From: Arenicola marina
Lineage: Eukaryota; Annelida; Polychaeta; Arenicolidae
Assembly: GCA_964019135.1 (NCBI GenBank)
Contig: OZ025265.1
Coordinates: forward strand, 24,217,143-24,281,142
DNA: 64,000 nt
Direction of reading: 5' to 3'
Shown: piece by piece, positions 12,501 to 21,205 of the stretch
How positions within the stretch are numbered: position 1 is the stretch's first letter
How the letters are laid out: every line of letters begins with the position of its first letter
The notes under the pieces: model-generated
What the model was told of the DNA's origin: nothing
Database searches by the model: none
The model's input: the letters and a program-made list of their open reading frames with translations, nothing else
Translations under genes and position numbers: made by a program

Positions 12501-13265
12501 GGTGTAGTGATTAACGCACTCGACAGCAGATGAGTAGGCCCTGGTGTAGTGATTAACGCACTCGACAGCAGATGAGTAGGCCCTGGTGTAGTGATTAACG
12601 CACTCGACAGCTGATGAGTAGGCCCTGGTGTAGTGATTAACGCCCTCGGCAGCAGATGAGTAGGCCCTGGTGTAGTGATTAACGCCCTCGACAGCTGATG
12701 AGTAGGCCCTGGTGTAGTGATTAACGCACTCGACAGCAGATGAGTAGGCCCTGGTGTAGTGATTAACGCCCTCGGCAGCAGATGAGTAGGCCCTGGTGTA
12801 GTGATTAACGCACCTAACAGCAGATGAGTAGGCCCTGGTGTAGTGATTAACGCACTCGACAGCAGATGAGTAGGCCCTGGTGTAGTGATTAACGCCCTCG
12901 GCAGCAGATGAGTAGGCCCTGGTGTAGTGATTAACGCCCTCGACAGCTGATGAGTAGGCCCTGGTGTAGTGATTAACGCACTCGACAGCAGATGAGTAGG
13001 CCCTGGTGTAGTGATTAACGCCCTCGACAGCTGATGAGTAGGCCCTGGTGTAGTGATTAACGCACTCGACAGCAGATGAGTAGGCCCTGGTGTAGTGATT
13101 AACGCACTCGACAGCAGATGAGTAGGCCCTGGTGTAGTGATTAACGCCCTCGACAGCTGATGAGTAGGCCCTGGTGTAGTGATTAACGCACTCGACAGCA
13201 GATGAGTATGCCCTGGTGTAGTGATTAACGCACTAGTACGCTGCACTGTAGGCCCTGGGTCATTC
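9525..13265 (+). repeat. 42-bp satellite derived from a SINE-I head
   Basis: About 89 tandem units of 42 bp; some around 11320-11660 have lost one base. The unit matches the 5' tRNA-like 42 nt of the SINE at 47509-47700 at about 35 of 42 positions by eye and keeps the A-box region (TGGTGTAGTG). The leftmost units (9561-9670) are more SINE-like, with GGTTAGCG and GACCGCAGAT. The right end runs into 'ggccctgggtcattcac', which resembles the SINE just before its B box (GGTTCGAATCC). The B box itself is missing from the units. Because 42 is a multiple of 3, frames of 514 and 545 codons stay open on the minus strand. These are by-products of the repeat. Confidence 0.95.
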
Positions 13266-13429
13266 ACGCATCATGTATTATTACAAATAATACATCGAAC
13301 TCTTTTTTTGCCTTTATAGGTTGATATATTCACTATTATACATTTGAATGCCCAATAGTGGTTTAATATATATCCCAGTATATATTGTACATAGGCAGTG
13401 CACAGTTCTAGATGTTCCTTTCTAAATAC

Positions 13430-15086
13430 CCATTTTTCATAATAAAGCTTATTTTATTTTGATAACATATTTCATTTATTTGTGCAATAATATATCTCTG
13501 TCAGTGAGCCTAACGGCTGTATTTGGCAATGATGAGAATGGGAATGACACACGCCAGTGATAATCACATATTGGCCTACGCCTACAGCATTATATTACTG
13601 CGCCCACGGCTCACGCTATCATCAGGACAATGCGGTGAGAGTTTCCTAGAAAACCTCTGTGGCACGACCCACGGCAGACAGAGGCCCCTGTCATATGGCT
13701 GTGGATGCAGAGCAAAAATATAAGGCCGGAGTACAGAACGCATTCAATTCACGGTTATTGAGTGGGGGTTGGGTGATGTGAGGGGGGGGGGGGCACGGGG
13801 GGGGCGTCAAGGGGACGGACGGTGTGTCAGCCTGTCGAGGCCTTCCTGACAAATATGTAACAAATAAGCGTGGACACCATAAGGAAGATATCCACATGCC
13901 CCTAAGTCGAATACACCTTTATATTCTCATATTATCGGCCGTTAATACCTCTTCTACAATGCTATCTCCTCAGCCCAAACCCCCAGCATCACATAATATG
14001 ATGTGATGCATTTCATGACATTATTTGTTCCACGTCAACAGCTGGGTTTCCCCCGATGGTGTGTGTCGGGTCTGCCTCGTGGTTCAAGTTAGGATGTCAG
14101 TCTGGACTGCGCGAAGGTCGAGGTCGGGATGTGTGGACAAGGTCTGCGGATAACATTACATCATGTTTCTTGTCATGGATGGCGATCGGTTTCCCCCCTG
14201 TCACCATGTCGCGTCACCAGCCGCGGGGTTCATAGAGGTGGGACCAGTGTGAGGAATGGAAGTGGGCGCATGTTTCTGGGTCCGTATGGCTGCATATTAC
14301 GCCAGGGATGTGATGAGGGGTCCCATCATTGACCGCCGGTTGGTGTGACAACCATACCACTCACTATTTTACAACGTCATCGCGCAGTGAGTGCAAACGG
14401 ATCAAACATCATTGTGTTTCTTGAATCGCCAACTTCCGTAGGAGTCGTTGCGATGGCCACACGTCTTGTCATGGAAACAAAGACTATTGTTTTACGGGGT
14501 CGATATCGCCCCAGTTTACACTACAAAATAAGTTAGGAACGTCTTTTGGGTACGTCTTTTGGGTACCAATTTCTACATATATCTAGCTTTCCAGCTAGGC
14601 CAATGTCCGATATAAACCCCCTTTGAATATGTGTGTTAAATAGCGCGACGTAAGATCTGTTCAAGCTGCAGTCAGTCCCGCTCCAAGATACCAGATACAT
14701 TTTGTGAAAGTCTTTTTCCAGGTGAAATATGCCGACTACGTCGACGTGATGACGTCACAATTCTTCCTGTCAACAAATATCCAAATCATTTATTCTATCC
14801 CTGTTGTCTGCCTGTCACTATGTAGCGTACGCAGCTTCATTATCGCGAGCCTTGTGCGAAAAGAGGCTTAATTATTTCTGGTGCATTACCAGTTACCCAC
14901 CTTTCCTTTCACAGAAGCGCCAATTATACCAATACCCGGAAGTATTTTCATTCCCTCATGTGATGAAGAAGGCAAAAGAGGAAATCGACCATGCGCTGCG
15001 ATGCATATGGCCGGTCTGGCACGACGGCGGTCGTTTGAAGGCAACAATAACGTGTCCACCAGAGGATACCCGCATATAATATATAG
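13430..15086 (+). repeat. R1 copy B, left part
   Basis: This matches the reverse complement of about 62100-63970 over most of its length and part of copy A (1720-2690). It includes a hypervariable G tract at about 13781-13805 that is also G/C-tract rich in the other copy. It is cut at 15086 by the LTR retrotransposon and continues at 21206. An open frame at 14129-14332 ending 'LRQGCDEGSHH' before a stop is also open in copies A and C, but no protein family is recognisable. Confidence 0.8.
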
Positions 15087-15859
15087 TGTTACGACTTGCT
15101 AGGGACAAATACCCCACGGCGATAACAAGTGCTAAAAAAACAAAAAGGTTGACTGCAGATGGTATCGGCGGAAATGACTAACAAGACATGGTAAAGATTG
15201 TCACAGTTTATATCACACTATAAATCCCTACCTCCCCCCTACCAATACAGATTCATACATTTAGTGCGTAAGCAACGCAATAAACAAGTCAGTTCATAGT
15301 CACCTCCAAATGTCCTCTCACAGTGAACTCTTATAATACTCCCTCGTCGCTCCTGATGCTCCCACGACGCACTGATGCTCCCACGACGCAATGATGCTCC
15401 CACCACGCACACCAGCCCCGCTGATCAGGCTCCGCCCCGTGTCCACGCTTACCAGCCCGCAGATCAGGCTCCTAAGGCCTGTCTCCAGCCACCACGACGA
15501 CGCCCACAACCACTCAAACCACGCAGCCACGCTTCAACACCTAAAGCCCGGAGATCGGCCCTGACCCCGCTGTCACCAGCTATGTCCTCCGCCGTCCATC
15601 TCCTCCTGGTGCTGGTCCTGAGTCTTGTGTCGTGCATGTGTCCTGTGGGCTCTGTTATTTATACCAGAGACCACTCTCCATGCGTCTCCCAAAAGCTCCT
15701 ATCCAATGTCACGTGTGACTCACCACTCCCTCGGAATACTCACAAAATCACCATCATTCACTCACCCCGTAGTACTCACTCAGCCCACAGTATTCACTCA
15801 CCCATTCACTCGCCGTATCACTCACATGCATACCTCTGCTCTTACTCCATTTCCTAACA
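15087..15859 (-). repeat. 3' LTR
   Basis: 773 bp, matching 20422-21205. On the plus strand it begins TGTTACGACTTGC and ends TTTCCTAACA, so both strands have TG...CA ends. It lacks one 39-bp duplication present in the other LTR and carries extra small repeats of a GATGCTCCCACGACGCA type. A TATAAATA box on the minus strand sits at 15656-15663. Confidence 0.93.
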
Positions 15860-15874
15860 ATCCCTCCCCCTTAA
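15860..15874 (-). promoter_or_regulatory. Polypurine tract
   Basis: Directly upstream of the 3' LTR on the minus strand is AAGGGGGAGGGAT, the expected primer for plus-strand DNA synthesis. Its contact with the LTR edge supports the LTR boundary at 15859. Confidence 0.8.
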
Positions 15875-16001
15875 AACAAAAATAATGGGCGATTATTTTC
15901 ACAGCGAAACTGAATACCTTACGATCGAGCCCAAAAATCGAGATCAAACACAAGTTGATACATATGCCATAAGTCATGGATCACTTGACGAACCACTACG
16001 T

Positions 16002-18266
16002 TTACAATCTAGACAAAGCATCCGCGAAAACATTCAATTTACCTGCAATATGTTTGATATCTAAATCATATTGCTGCAGATATAACGCCCACCGCACTAA
16101 GCGCCTGTTTGCATTCTTCAACTTGGATAAAAAGACCAACGGGTTATGGTCACTATACACCAGTGTTGGCTGATTGCAACACTTTGAATTATATCTGAGC
16201 AAAGTCAAAAACAATGCTAACAATTCTTTCTCAATCGTGGAGTAATTTAATTGAGCCGGATTTACTTTCCGTGAGAAGTAAGCCACTGGTAATTCTAGAC
16301 CATCCGCATTTTCCTGCAACAACACTCCTCCTACTCCAGTACGGTCAAAGTTAGTTTTCATCACTCCCCGAGCTTGCTTTAAATTCTCACTCGCAAAAAA
16401 CTTAGCCTGCTTCAGTTTCTCTTTGAACTCCGATACATACGTTGGCAGTTTTTGTGAACTCACTTCCCCAAGCCAACTTTCTCTGACAAGTTGAAGTGGT
16501 CCGCGCGGGTTATGACCAAAAATCAAATCAAAAGGCGAGAATCCGAGAGATTCGACTGGTACCTGCCGTGAAGTAAACGATACTAACGGAACTCCCTTTT
16601 CCCAATCCTCCCCGTTTTCACAGCAATATTTATCCAACATCTTAAGAGTCTGGTGATACCGTTCCAAAGCCCCTTGGCGTTTGGGATGATAAGCTGAAGA
16701 TTTCAAGTGACTAATACCAAACTCCTTGGTGAGAGCTTTGAACAATGAGGACATAAAGTTCGATCCCCGATCACTCTGAATTTCCTTTGGCAAACCAAAT
16801 TTGCTGAAGAACGAACTTAATGCCTGTGCGACAGTTTTGGCTGAAATTTCCCTGAGGGGAATAGCCTCAGGGAACCTTGTAGCTGCATCCATTATCGTAA
16901 GCAAGAATTGAAAACCTTTCTTGCTCCTAGGAAGAGGACCCACCACATCTATCAGTACCCTAGCAAATGGCTCACCAATTACCGGAATAGGATGCAACGG
17001 GGCTTTCGGAATAGACTGATTGGATTTACCAATTCTCTGACAGACATCGCAAGTAGAACAAAATTGACTGACATCCTTATGTAAGCCAGGCCAGTAGAAA
17101 TCCTGTGATATGCGTGCCTTGGTTTTCTTGACCCCTAGATGACCTCCCAGCGGACCTTCATGCGCCAGGGAAATAATGTTTTGTCTATACACCCTAGGCA
17201 CTACGATTTGAAATTTCACGTGGCAATCTTCATCAACAGGAACATCAAGCGGTCGCCATTTCCGCATAAGTATATCTTTTCGAAAGAGAAAACAACTCGA
17301 CTGCTGCTCAGCTTCATTCTCACTTACAGCGATTCCCATCAAATGCTTCAATGTCTCATCCTCACTCTGACACTTAGCAAGATTCGCCCCTCTCCAAGTC
17401 ATGCTCTCATTTTCCACCTTGACATCCTGATCTATATTTACAAAGAAGGTACCGCTCAAAGCTAACGGATCCTCCTGTCCTGAATGCTCTAACTGCTTTT
17501 GACCTGTTAACAGAGCCTCTTGGGCCTCGCGCTCAGCCGCCCTTGTGGTCACACAACCTGGGAAAACACCAGGAAACCGGCACCCAATGTCCTCAGTCCC
17601 AGACTCCTCTTTTGGGTAATCAATGACAATCGGTGTCACAATTACACGATCACCCGCCAAATCACTTCCTAACAGCAAGTCTATACCATTAATAGGAATG
17701 TTTGACACCAATCCCACTTTAGCCGTACCCACATGGTGACTGCATTTCAAGTGCATACTCACTAATGGGACCGAAGTCCACTCTCCAGTGACACCTCGTA
17801 TCAACACCTTCTCATTGGTTTGACTCAACAGTTTATCTGGCACACATCCTTCCAAGAGCAATGAACAGGCCGCACCTGTATCTCTGAATACCTTGACCTG
17901 AACTGGGCTCTCTACATGCTCACACGCGGATATCTCGGCTGCTTCAGTAAACCGAGCAAATTTTGCAGAGACATCACAATTAGTCTGTGCCGACACGCTT
18001 TTGTCAACAGTTTTATGACTCAACGGGTCGCAGCTCAACTCCACTGGTCGCAACTCACTGCGTTGAGTATTTACCAGCGCGACTGGACCAGACCTATTGT
18101 TCTTCAGCCTAGGACAATCTCGTTTAAAGTGACCGCGTTGTGAACAATGATAGCACACTCTGCTGTCACTCGGATAAGGATCGCTCCTGCTAGGCTGTTT
18201 AACGAGTTGCTGATTGCCCCTCTTGTGAGCTATCCCTGTCAGAACGACGTGCACTAGTTGCATCAT
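16002..18266 (-). CDS. Pol: zinc knuckle, protease, integrase, partial RNase H; no RT
   Basis: An open frame of 754 codons. Seen in order: a CCHC zinc knuckle at residues 38-51 (CYHCSQRGHFKRDC); an aspartic protease with DTG at 129-131 and LLLGSDLA near 198; an integrase with an HHCC zinc finger (H369, H376, C406, C409) and the D,D35E triad D440, D499, E535; then, from about residue 641, the end of RNase H with the YSDHNPL aspartate near 706 and ADAL near 749. The integrase C-terminus, the whole reverse transcriptase and the start of RNase H are absent. The junction lies near 16345-16350 and the frame stays open across it, so one clean deletion is likely. The frame is +1 (or -2) relative to gag with a 68-nt overlap; the real Pol start is probably by frameshift rather than the first Met. 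Confidence 0.9.
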   Translation of the reverse strand: MMQLVHVVLTGIAHKRGNQQLVKQPSRSDPYPSDSRVCYHCSQRGHFKRDCPRLKNNRSGPVALVNTQRSELRPVELSCDPLSHKTVDKSVSAQTNCDVSAKFARFTEAAEISACEHVESPVQVKVFRDTGAACSLLLEGCVPDKLLSQTNEKVLIRGVTGEWTSVPLVSMHLKCSHHVGTAKVGLVSNIPINGIDLLLGSDLAGDRVIVTPIVIDYPKEESGTEDIGCRFPGVFPGCVTTRAAEREAQEALLTGQKQLEHSGQEDPLALSGTFFVNIDQDVKVENESMTWRGANLAKCQSEDETLKHLMGIAVSENEAEQQSSCFLFRKDILMRKWRPLDVPVDEDCHVKFQIVVPRVYRQNIISLAHEGPLGGHLGVKKTKARISQDFYWPGLHKDVSQFCSTCDVCQRIGKSNQSIPKAPLHPIPVIGEPFARVLIDVVGPLPRSKKGFQFLLTIMDAATRFPEAIPLREISAKTVAQALSSFFSKFGLPKEIQSDRGSNFMSSLFKALTKEFGISHLKSSAYHPKRQGALERYHQTLKMLDKYCCENGEDWEKGVPLVSFTSRQVPVESLGFSPFDLIFGHNPRGPLQLVRESWLGEVSSQKLPTYVSEFKEKLKQAKFFASENLKQARGVMKTNFDRTGVGGVLLQENADGLELPVAYFSRKVNPAQLNYSTIEKELLALFLTLLRYNSKCCNQPTLVYSDHNPLVFLSKLKNANRRLVRWALYLQQYDLDIKHIAGKLNVFADALSRL

Positions 18267-20325
18267 ATGCTGGACTCTGATACTGCTTGCGGCGGGGGAA
18301 GTTTACAGATTTCTGGATTAACTCATACTCATCAGCTAACATTGCAGTTTCTCTCAACGAAGACACAGTCTTTTCAGCTATATACACACGCACAGCGGCT
18401 GGCAACGAATCTAAGAACTGCTCAAGCAAGATTACCTGTTGTAACTCTTCTAAGGTTTTGACTCTCCTTGACTGCCACCATCGCTCACATAGAGTCTCCT
18501 GCCTTCTGGCAAATTCCATGTACGACTCCCTTCCATCCTTTCTGCTCGATCTAAATTTCTGCCTGTAAGCTTCAGGGACCATCTCATAAGCTTCAAGTAG
18601 TTTACGCTTGAGAAAGCTGTAGTTATTCGAGTCATCCACATTAAGACTGGTATAGACTTCCATAGCTTTACCCTTCAACTGAGTCTGAAGTAGCACAGCC
18701 CAAAACGCCTCCGGCCAATGTAAGGAACTAGCCACCTTTTCAAAACCCTGAAAGTATTGATCAATTTGATTCTCGTTGAACTTTGGAACGAAATGTACAG
18801 CACTATTCACACTGAAACCAGACTCTCGCCTTACACCTTCTACGTTGGGACTCCCCCTCAACTCTGACGTTTCTCTCTCTAGTTCCATTGCTTCACGTTT
18901 TACTGCTAGCAATCTGATCTCTCGGTCCATGTCTGTAGCCTTCAGTTCCTTTTCCCTCTCGAACGCCAGCTCTCTCAACCGAGCCTCCCGCTCGTACTGC
19001 CGAGCCTCCCGCTCGTACTGCCGAGCCTCCCGCTCGTACTGCCGAGCCTCCCGCTCGTACTGCCGAACCTCCCGCTCGTACTGCCGAGCCTCCCGCTCGT
19101 ACTGCCGAGCCTCCCGCTCGTACTGCCGAGCCTCCCGCTCGTACTGCCGAGCCTCCCGCTCGTACTGCCGAGCCTCCCGCTCGTACTGCCGAGCCTCCCG
19201 CTCGTACTGCCGAGCCTCCCGCTCGTACTGCCGAGCCTCCCGCTCGTACTGCCGAGCCTCCCGCTCCATCTGCCGAACCTCCCGCTCCATCTGCCGAACC
19301 TCCCGCTCGTACTGCCGAGCCTCCCGCTCCATCTGCTGAGCCTCCCGCTCCATCTGCCGAGCCTCCCGCTCCATCTGCCGAGCCTCCCGCTCCATCTGCC
19401 GAGCCTCCCGCTCCATCTGCTGAGCCTCCCGCTCCATCTGCTGAACCTCCCGCTCCATCTGCTGAACCTCCCGCTCGTACTGCCGAGCCTCCCGCTCCAT
19501 CTGCTGAACCTCCCGCTCGTACTGCCGAACCTCCCGCTCGTACTGCCGAGCCTCCCGCTCCATCTGCCGAACCTCCCGCTCGTACTGCCGAGCCTCCCGC
19601 TCGTACTGCCGAGCCTCCCGCTCCATCTGCTGAACCTCCCGCTCGTACTGCCGAACCTCCCGCTCGTACTGCCGAGCCTCCCGCTCCATCTGCCGAGCCT
19701 CCCGCTCGTACTGCCGAGCCTCCCGCTCGTACTGCCGAGCCTCCCGCTCCATCTGCCGAACCTCCCGCTCGTACTGCCGAACCTCCCGCTCCATCTGCCG
19801 AACCTCCCGCTCGTACTGCCGAACCTCCCGCTCGTACTGCCGAGCCTCCCGCTCCATCTGCCGAACCTCCCGCTCATACTGCCGAGCCTCCCGCTCGTAC
19901 TGCCGAACCTCCCGCTCGTACTGCCGAGCCTCCCGCTCGTACTGCCGAGCCTCCCGCTCCATCTGCCGAGCCTCCCGCTCCATCTGCCGAGCCTCCCGCT
20001 CGTACTGCCGAGCCTCCCGCTCGTACTGCCGAGCCTCCCGCTCGTACTGCCGAGCCTCCCGCTCGTACTGCCGAGCCTCCCGCTCCATCTGCCGAACCTC
20101 CCGCTCGTACTGCCGAGCCTCCCGCTCCATCTGCTGAACCTCCCGCTCCATCTGCTGAGCCTCCCGCTCCATCTCTAGTTTTATGATCTCGAGTGACCCA
20201 TTGTTATCAAAAAGAAATTCATCCGATGGGGTCCCTGCCCCCTCCTCGGAATCAAATTCATGGTCTTGAAGACCCATCCCACCAATATCCAACTTATCCG
20301 CCATCACAGTTAATACAAATGCCAA
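18199..20325 (-). CDS. Gag with giant heptad coiled coil and SCAN-like end
   Basis: An open frame of 708 codons; the second Met (MADKLDIGG, 20304) may be the true start. A short acidic N-terminus is followed by about 57 repeats of a 7-residue unit (QYEREAR / QMEREAR, with V and Q variants) coded by a 21-bp DNA repeat at about 18975-20172. This should form a long, highly charged coiled coil. After a non-repeated charged helix comes a Gag region (FNENQIDQYFQGFEKVA) and a SCAN-like segment (WWQSRRVKTLEELQQVILLE, LDSLPAAVRVYIAE). The zinc knuckle is not in this frame but in pol. Gag packages the RNA and builds particles; the coiled coil probably drives assembly (inference). Confidence 0.88.
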   Translation of the reverse strand: MAFVLTVMADKLDIGGMGLQDHEFDSEEGAGTPSDEFLFDNNGSLEIIKLEMEREAQQMEREVQQMEREARQYEREVRQMEREARQYEREARQYEREARQYEREARQYEREARQMEREARQMEREARQYEREARQYEREVRQYEREARQYEREVRQMEREARQYEREVRQYEREVRQMEREVRQYEREVRQMEREARQYEREARQYEREARQMEREARQYEREVRQYEREVQQMEREARQYEREARQYEREVRQMEREARQYEREVRQYEREVQQMEREARQYEREVQQMEREVQQMEREAQQMEREARQMEREARQMEREARQMEREAQQMEREARQYEREVRQMEREVRQMEREARQYEREARQYEREARQYEREARQYEREARQYEREARQYEREARQYEREARQYEREARQYEREVRQYEREARQYEREARQYEREARQYEREARLRELAFEREKELKATDMDREIRLLAVKREAMELERETSELRGSPNVEGVRRESGFSVNSAVHFVPKFNENQIDQYFQGFEKVASSLHWPEAFWAVLLQTQLKGKAMEVYTSLNVDDSNNYSFLKRKLLEAYEMVPEAYRQKFRSSRKDGRESYMEFARRQETLCERWWQSRRVKTLEELQQVILLEQFLDSLPAAVRVYIAEKTVSSLRETAMLADEYELIQKSVNFPRRKQYQSPAYDATSARRSDRDSSQEGQSATR

Positions 20326-20400
20326 TATATCAAAGTAACCGGGTCACAAATCAATATCACTTCCGCCAATGCCAACAGTCAACAAAGCACACTAGAAATT

Positions 20401-20417
20401 ACCCGGATTCTCCACCA
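20401..20417 (-). promoter_or_regulatory. Primer-binding site
   Basis: Four bases after the 5' LTR, the minus strand reads TGGTGGAGAATCCGGGT. It starts with TGG, the complement of a tRNA CCA end, as primer sites for reverse transcription do. Which tRNA it matches cannot be told here. Confidence 0.7.
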
Positions 20418-20421
20418 TATA

Positions 20422-21205
20422 TGTTACGACTTGCTGGGGACAAATACCCCACGGCGATAACAAGTGCTAAAAAAACAAAAAGGTTGACTGCAGATGGTAT
20501 CGGCGGAAATGACTAACAAGACATGGTAAAGATTGTCACAGTTTATATCACACTATAAATCCCTAACTTCCCCCTACCAATACAGATTCATACATTTAGT
20601 GCGTAAGCAACGCAATAAACAAGTCAGTTCATAGTCACCTCCAAATGTCCTCTCACAGTGAACTGCTCTCACGACGCACTGATGCTCCCACGACGCACTG
20701 ATGCTCCCACCACGCACACCAGCCCCGCTGATCAGGCTCCGCCCCGTGTCCACGCCTACCAGCCCGCAGATCAGGCTCCGCCACGTGTCCACGCCTACCA
20801 GCCCGCAGATCAGGCTCCTAAGGCCTGTCTCCAGCCACCACGACGACGCCCACAACCACTCAAACCACGCAGCCACGCTTCAACACCTAAAGCCCGGAGA
20901 TCGGCCCTGACCTCGCTGTCACCAGCTATGTCCTCTGCCGTCCATCTCCTCCTGGTGCTGGTCCTGAGTTTTGTGTCGTGCCTGTGTCCTGTGGGCTCTG
21001 TTATTTATACCATAGACCACTCCCCATGCGTCTCCCAAAAGCTCCTATCCAATGTCACGTGTGACTCACCACTCCCTCGGAATACTCACAAAATCACCAT
21101 CATTCACTCACCCCGTAGTACTCGCTCAGCCCACAGTATTCACTCACCCATTCACTCGCCGTATCACTCACATGCATACCTCTGCTCTTACTCCATTTCC
21201 TAACA
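20422..21205 (-). repeat. 5' LTR
   Basis: 784 bp with TGTTA...TAACA ends. About a dozen substitutions separate it from the other LTR by eye. It also has a 39-bp tandem duplication near 20750-20820. It should carry the promoter for the element. Confidence 0.93.
21002..21009 (-). promoter_or_regulatory. TATA box of the 5' LTR
   Basis: TATAAATA on the minus strand, about 196 bp from the LTR start, a normal U3 position. The same box is in the other LTR (15656-15663). It is a predicted core promoter only. Confidence 0.55.

Larger units (their letters stand above)
15087..21205 (-). mobile_element. Gmr1-like Ty3/gypsy LTR retrotransposon, RT deleted
   Basis: A 6.1-kb element read on the minus strand: 5' LTR 20422-21205, primer site 20401-20417, gag, pol, polypurine tract, 3' LTR 15087-15859. 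Domain order is zinc knuckle, protease, integrase, then RNase H. Integrase before RNase H is the order known for Gmr1-like elements, and the SCAN-like Gag end is known from the same group. Reverse transcriptase and the integrase C-terminus are missing, so it cannot copy itself alone. The LTRs are about 98% alike apart from length differences, which suggests a fairly recent insertion. It lies inside R1 copy B. The flanking bases (TATAG on the left, AAAGG on the right) are not an identical target duplication. Confidence 0.9.

Noticed and set aside
9658-13267. Two minus-strand frames of 514 and 545 codons made of 14-residue repeats (ALITTPGPTHLLSS)
   Set aside because: They exist because the 42-bp satellite unit is a multiple of 3 and lacks stops in that frame. 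One-base losses near 11320-11660 break them. The unit comes from a SINE head, not from a gene.
15375-15857. A 160-codon plus-strand frame with a hydrophobic stretch (HLLLVLVLSLVSC)
   Set aside because: It lies wholly in the LTR, on the strand opposite to the element, and recurs only because the LTR is repeated.
18776-19877. Frames of 187 codons (plus) and 300 codons (minus) rich in SRSYCRA or GRLGSTS
   Set aside because: Other-frame shadows of the gag heptad repeat.
15087-21205. An endogenous retrovirus with envelope
   Set aside because: No envelope-like frame follows pol; the domain order fits a Gmr1-like retrotransposon.
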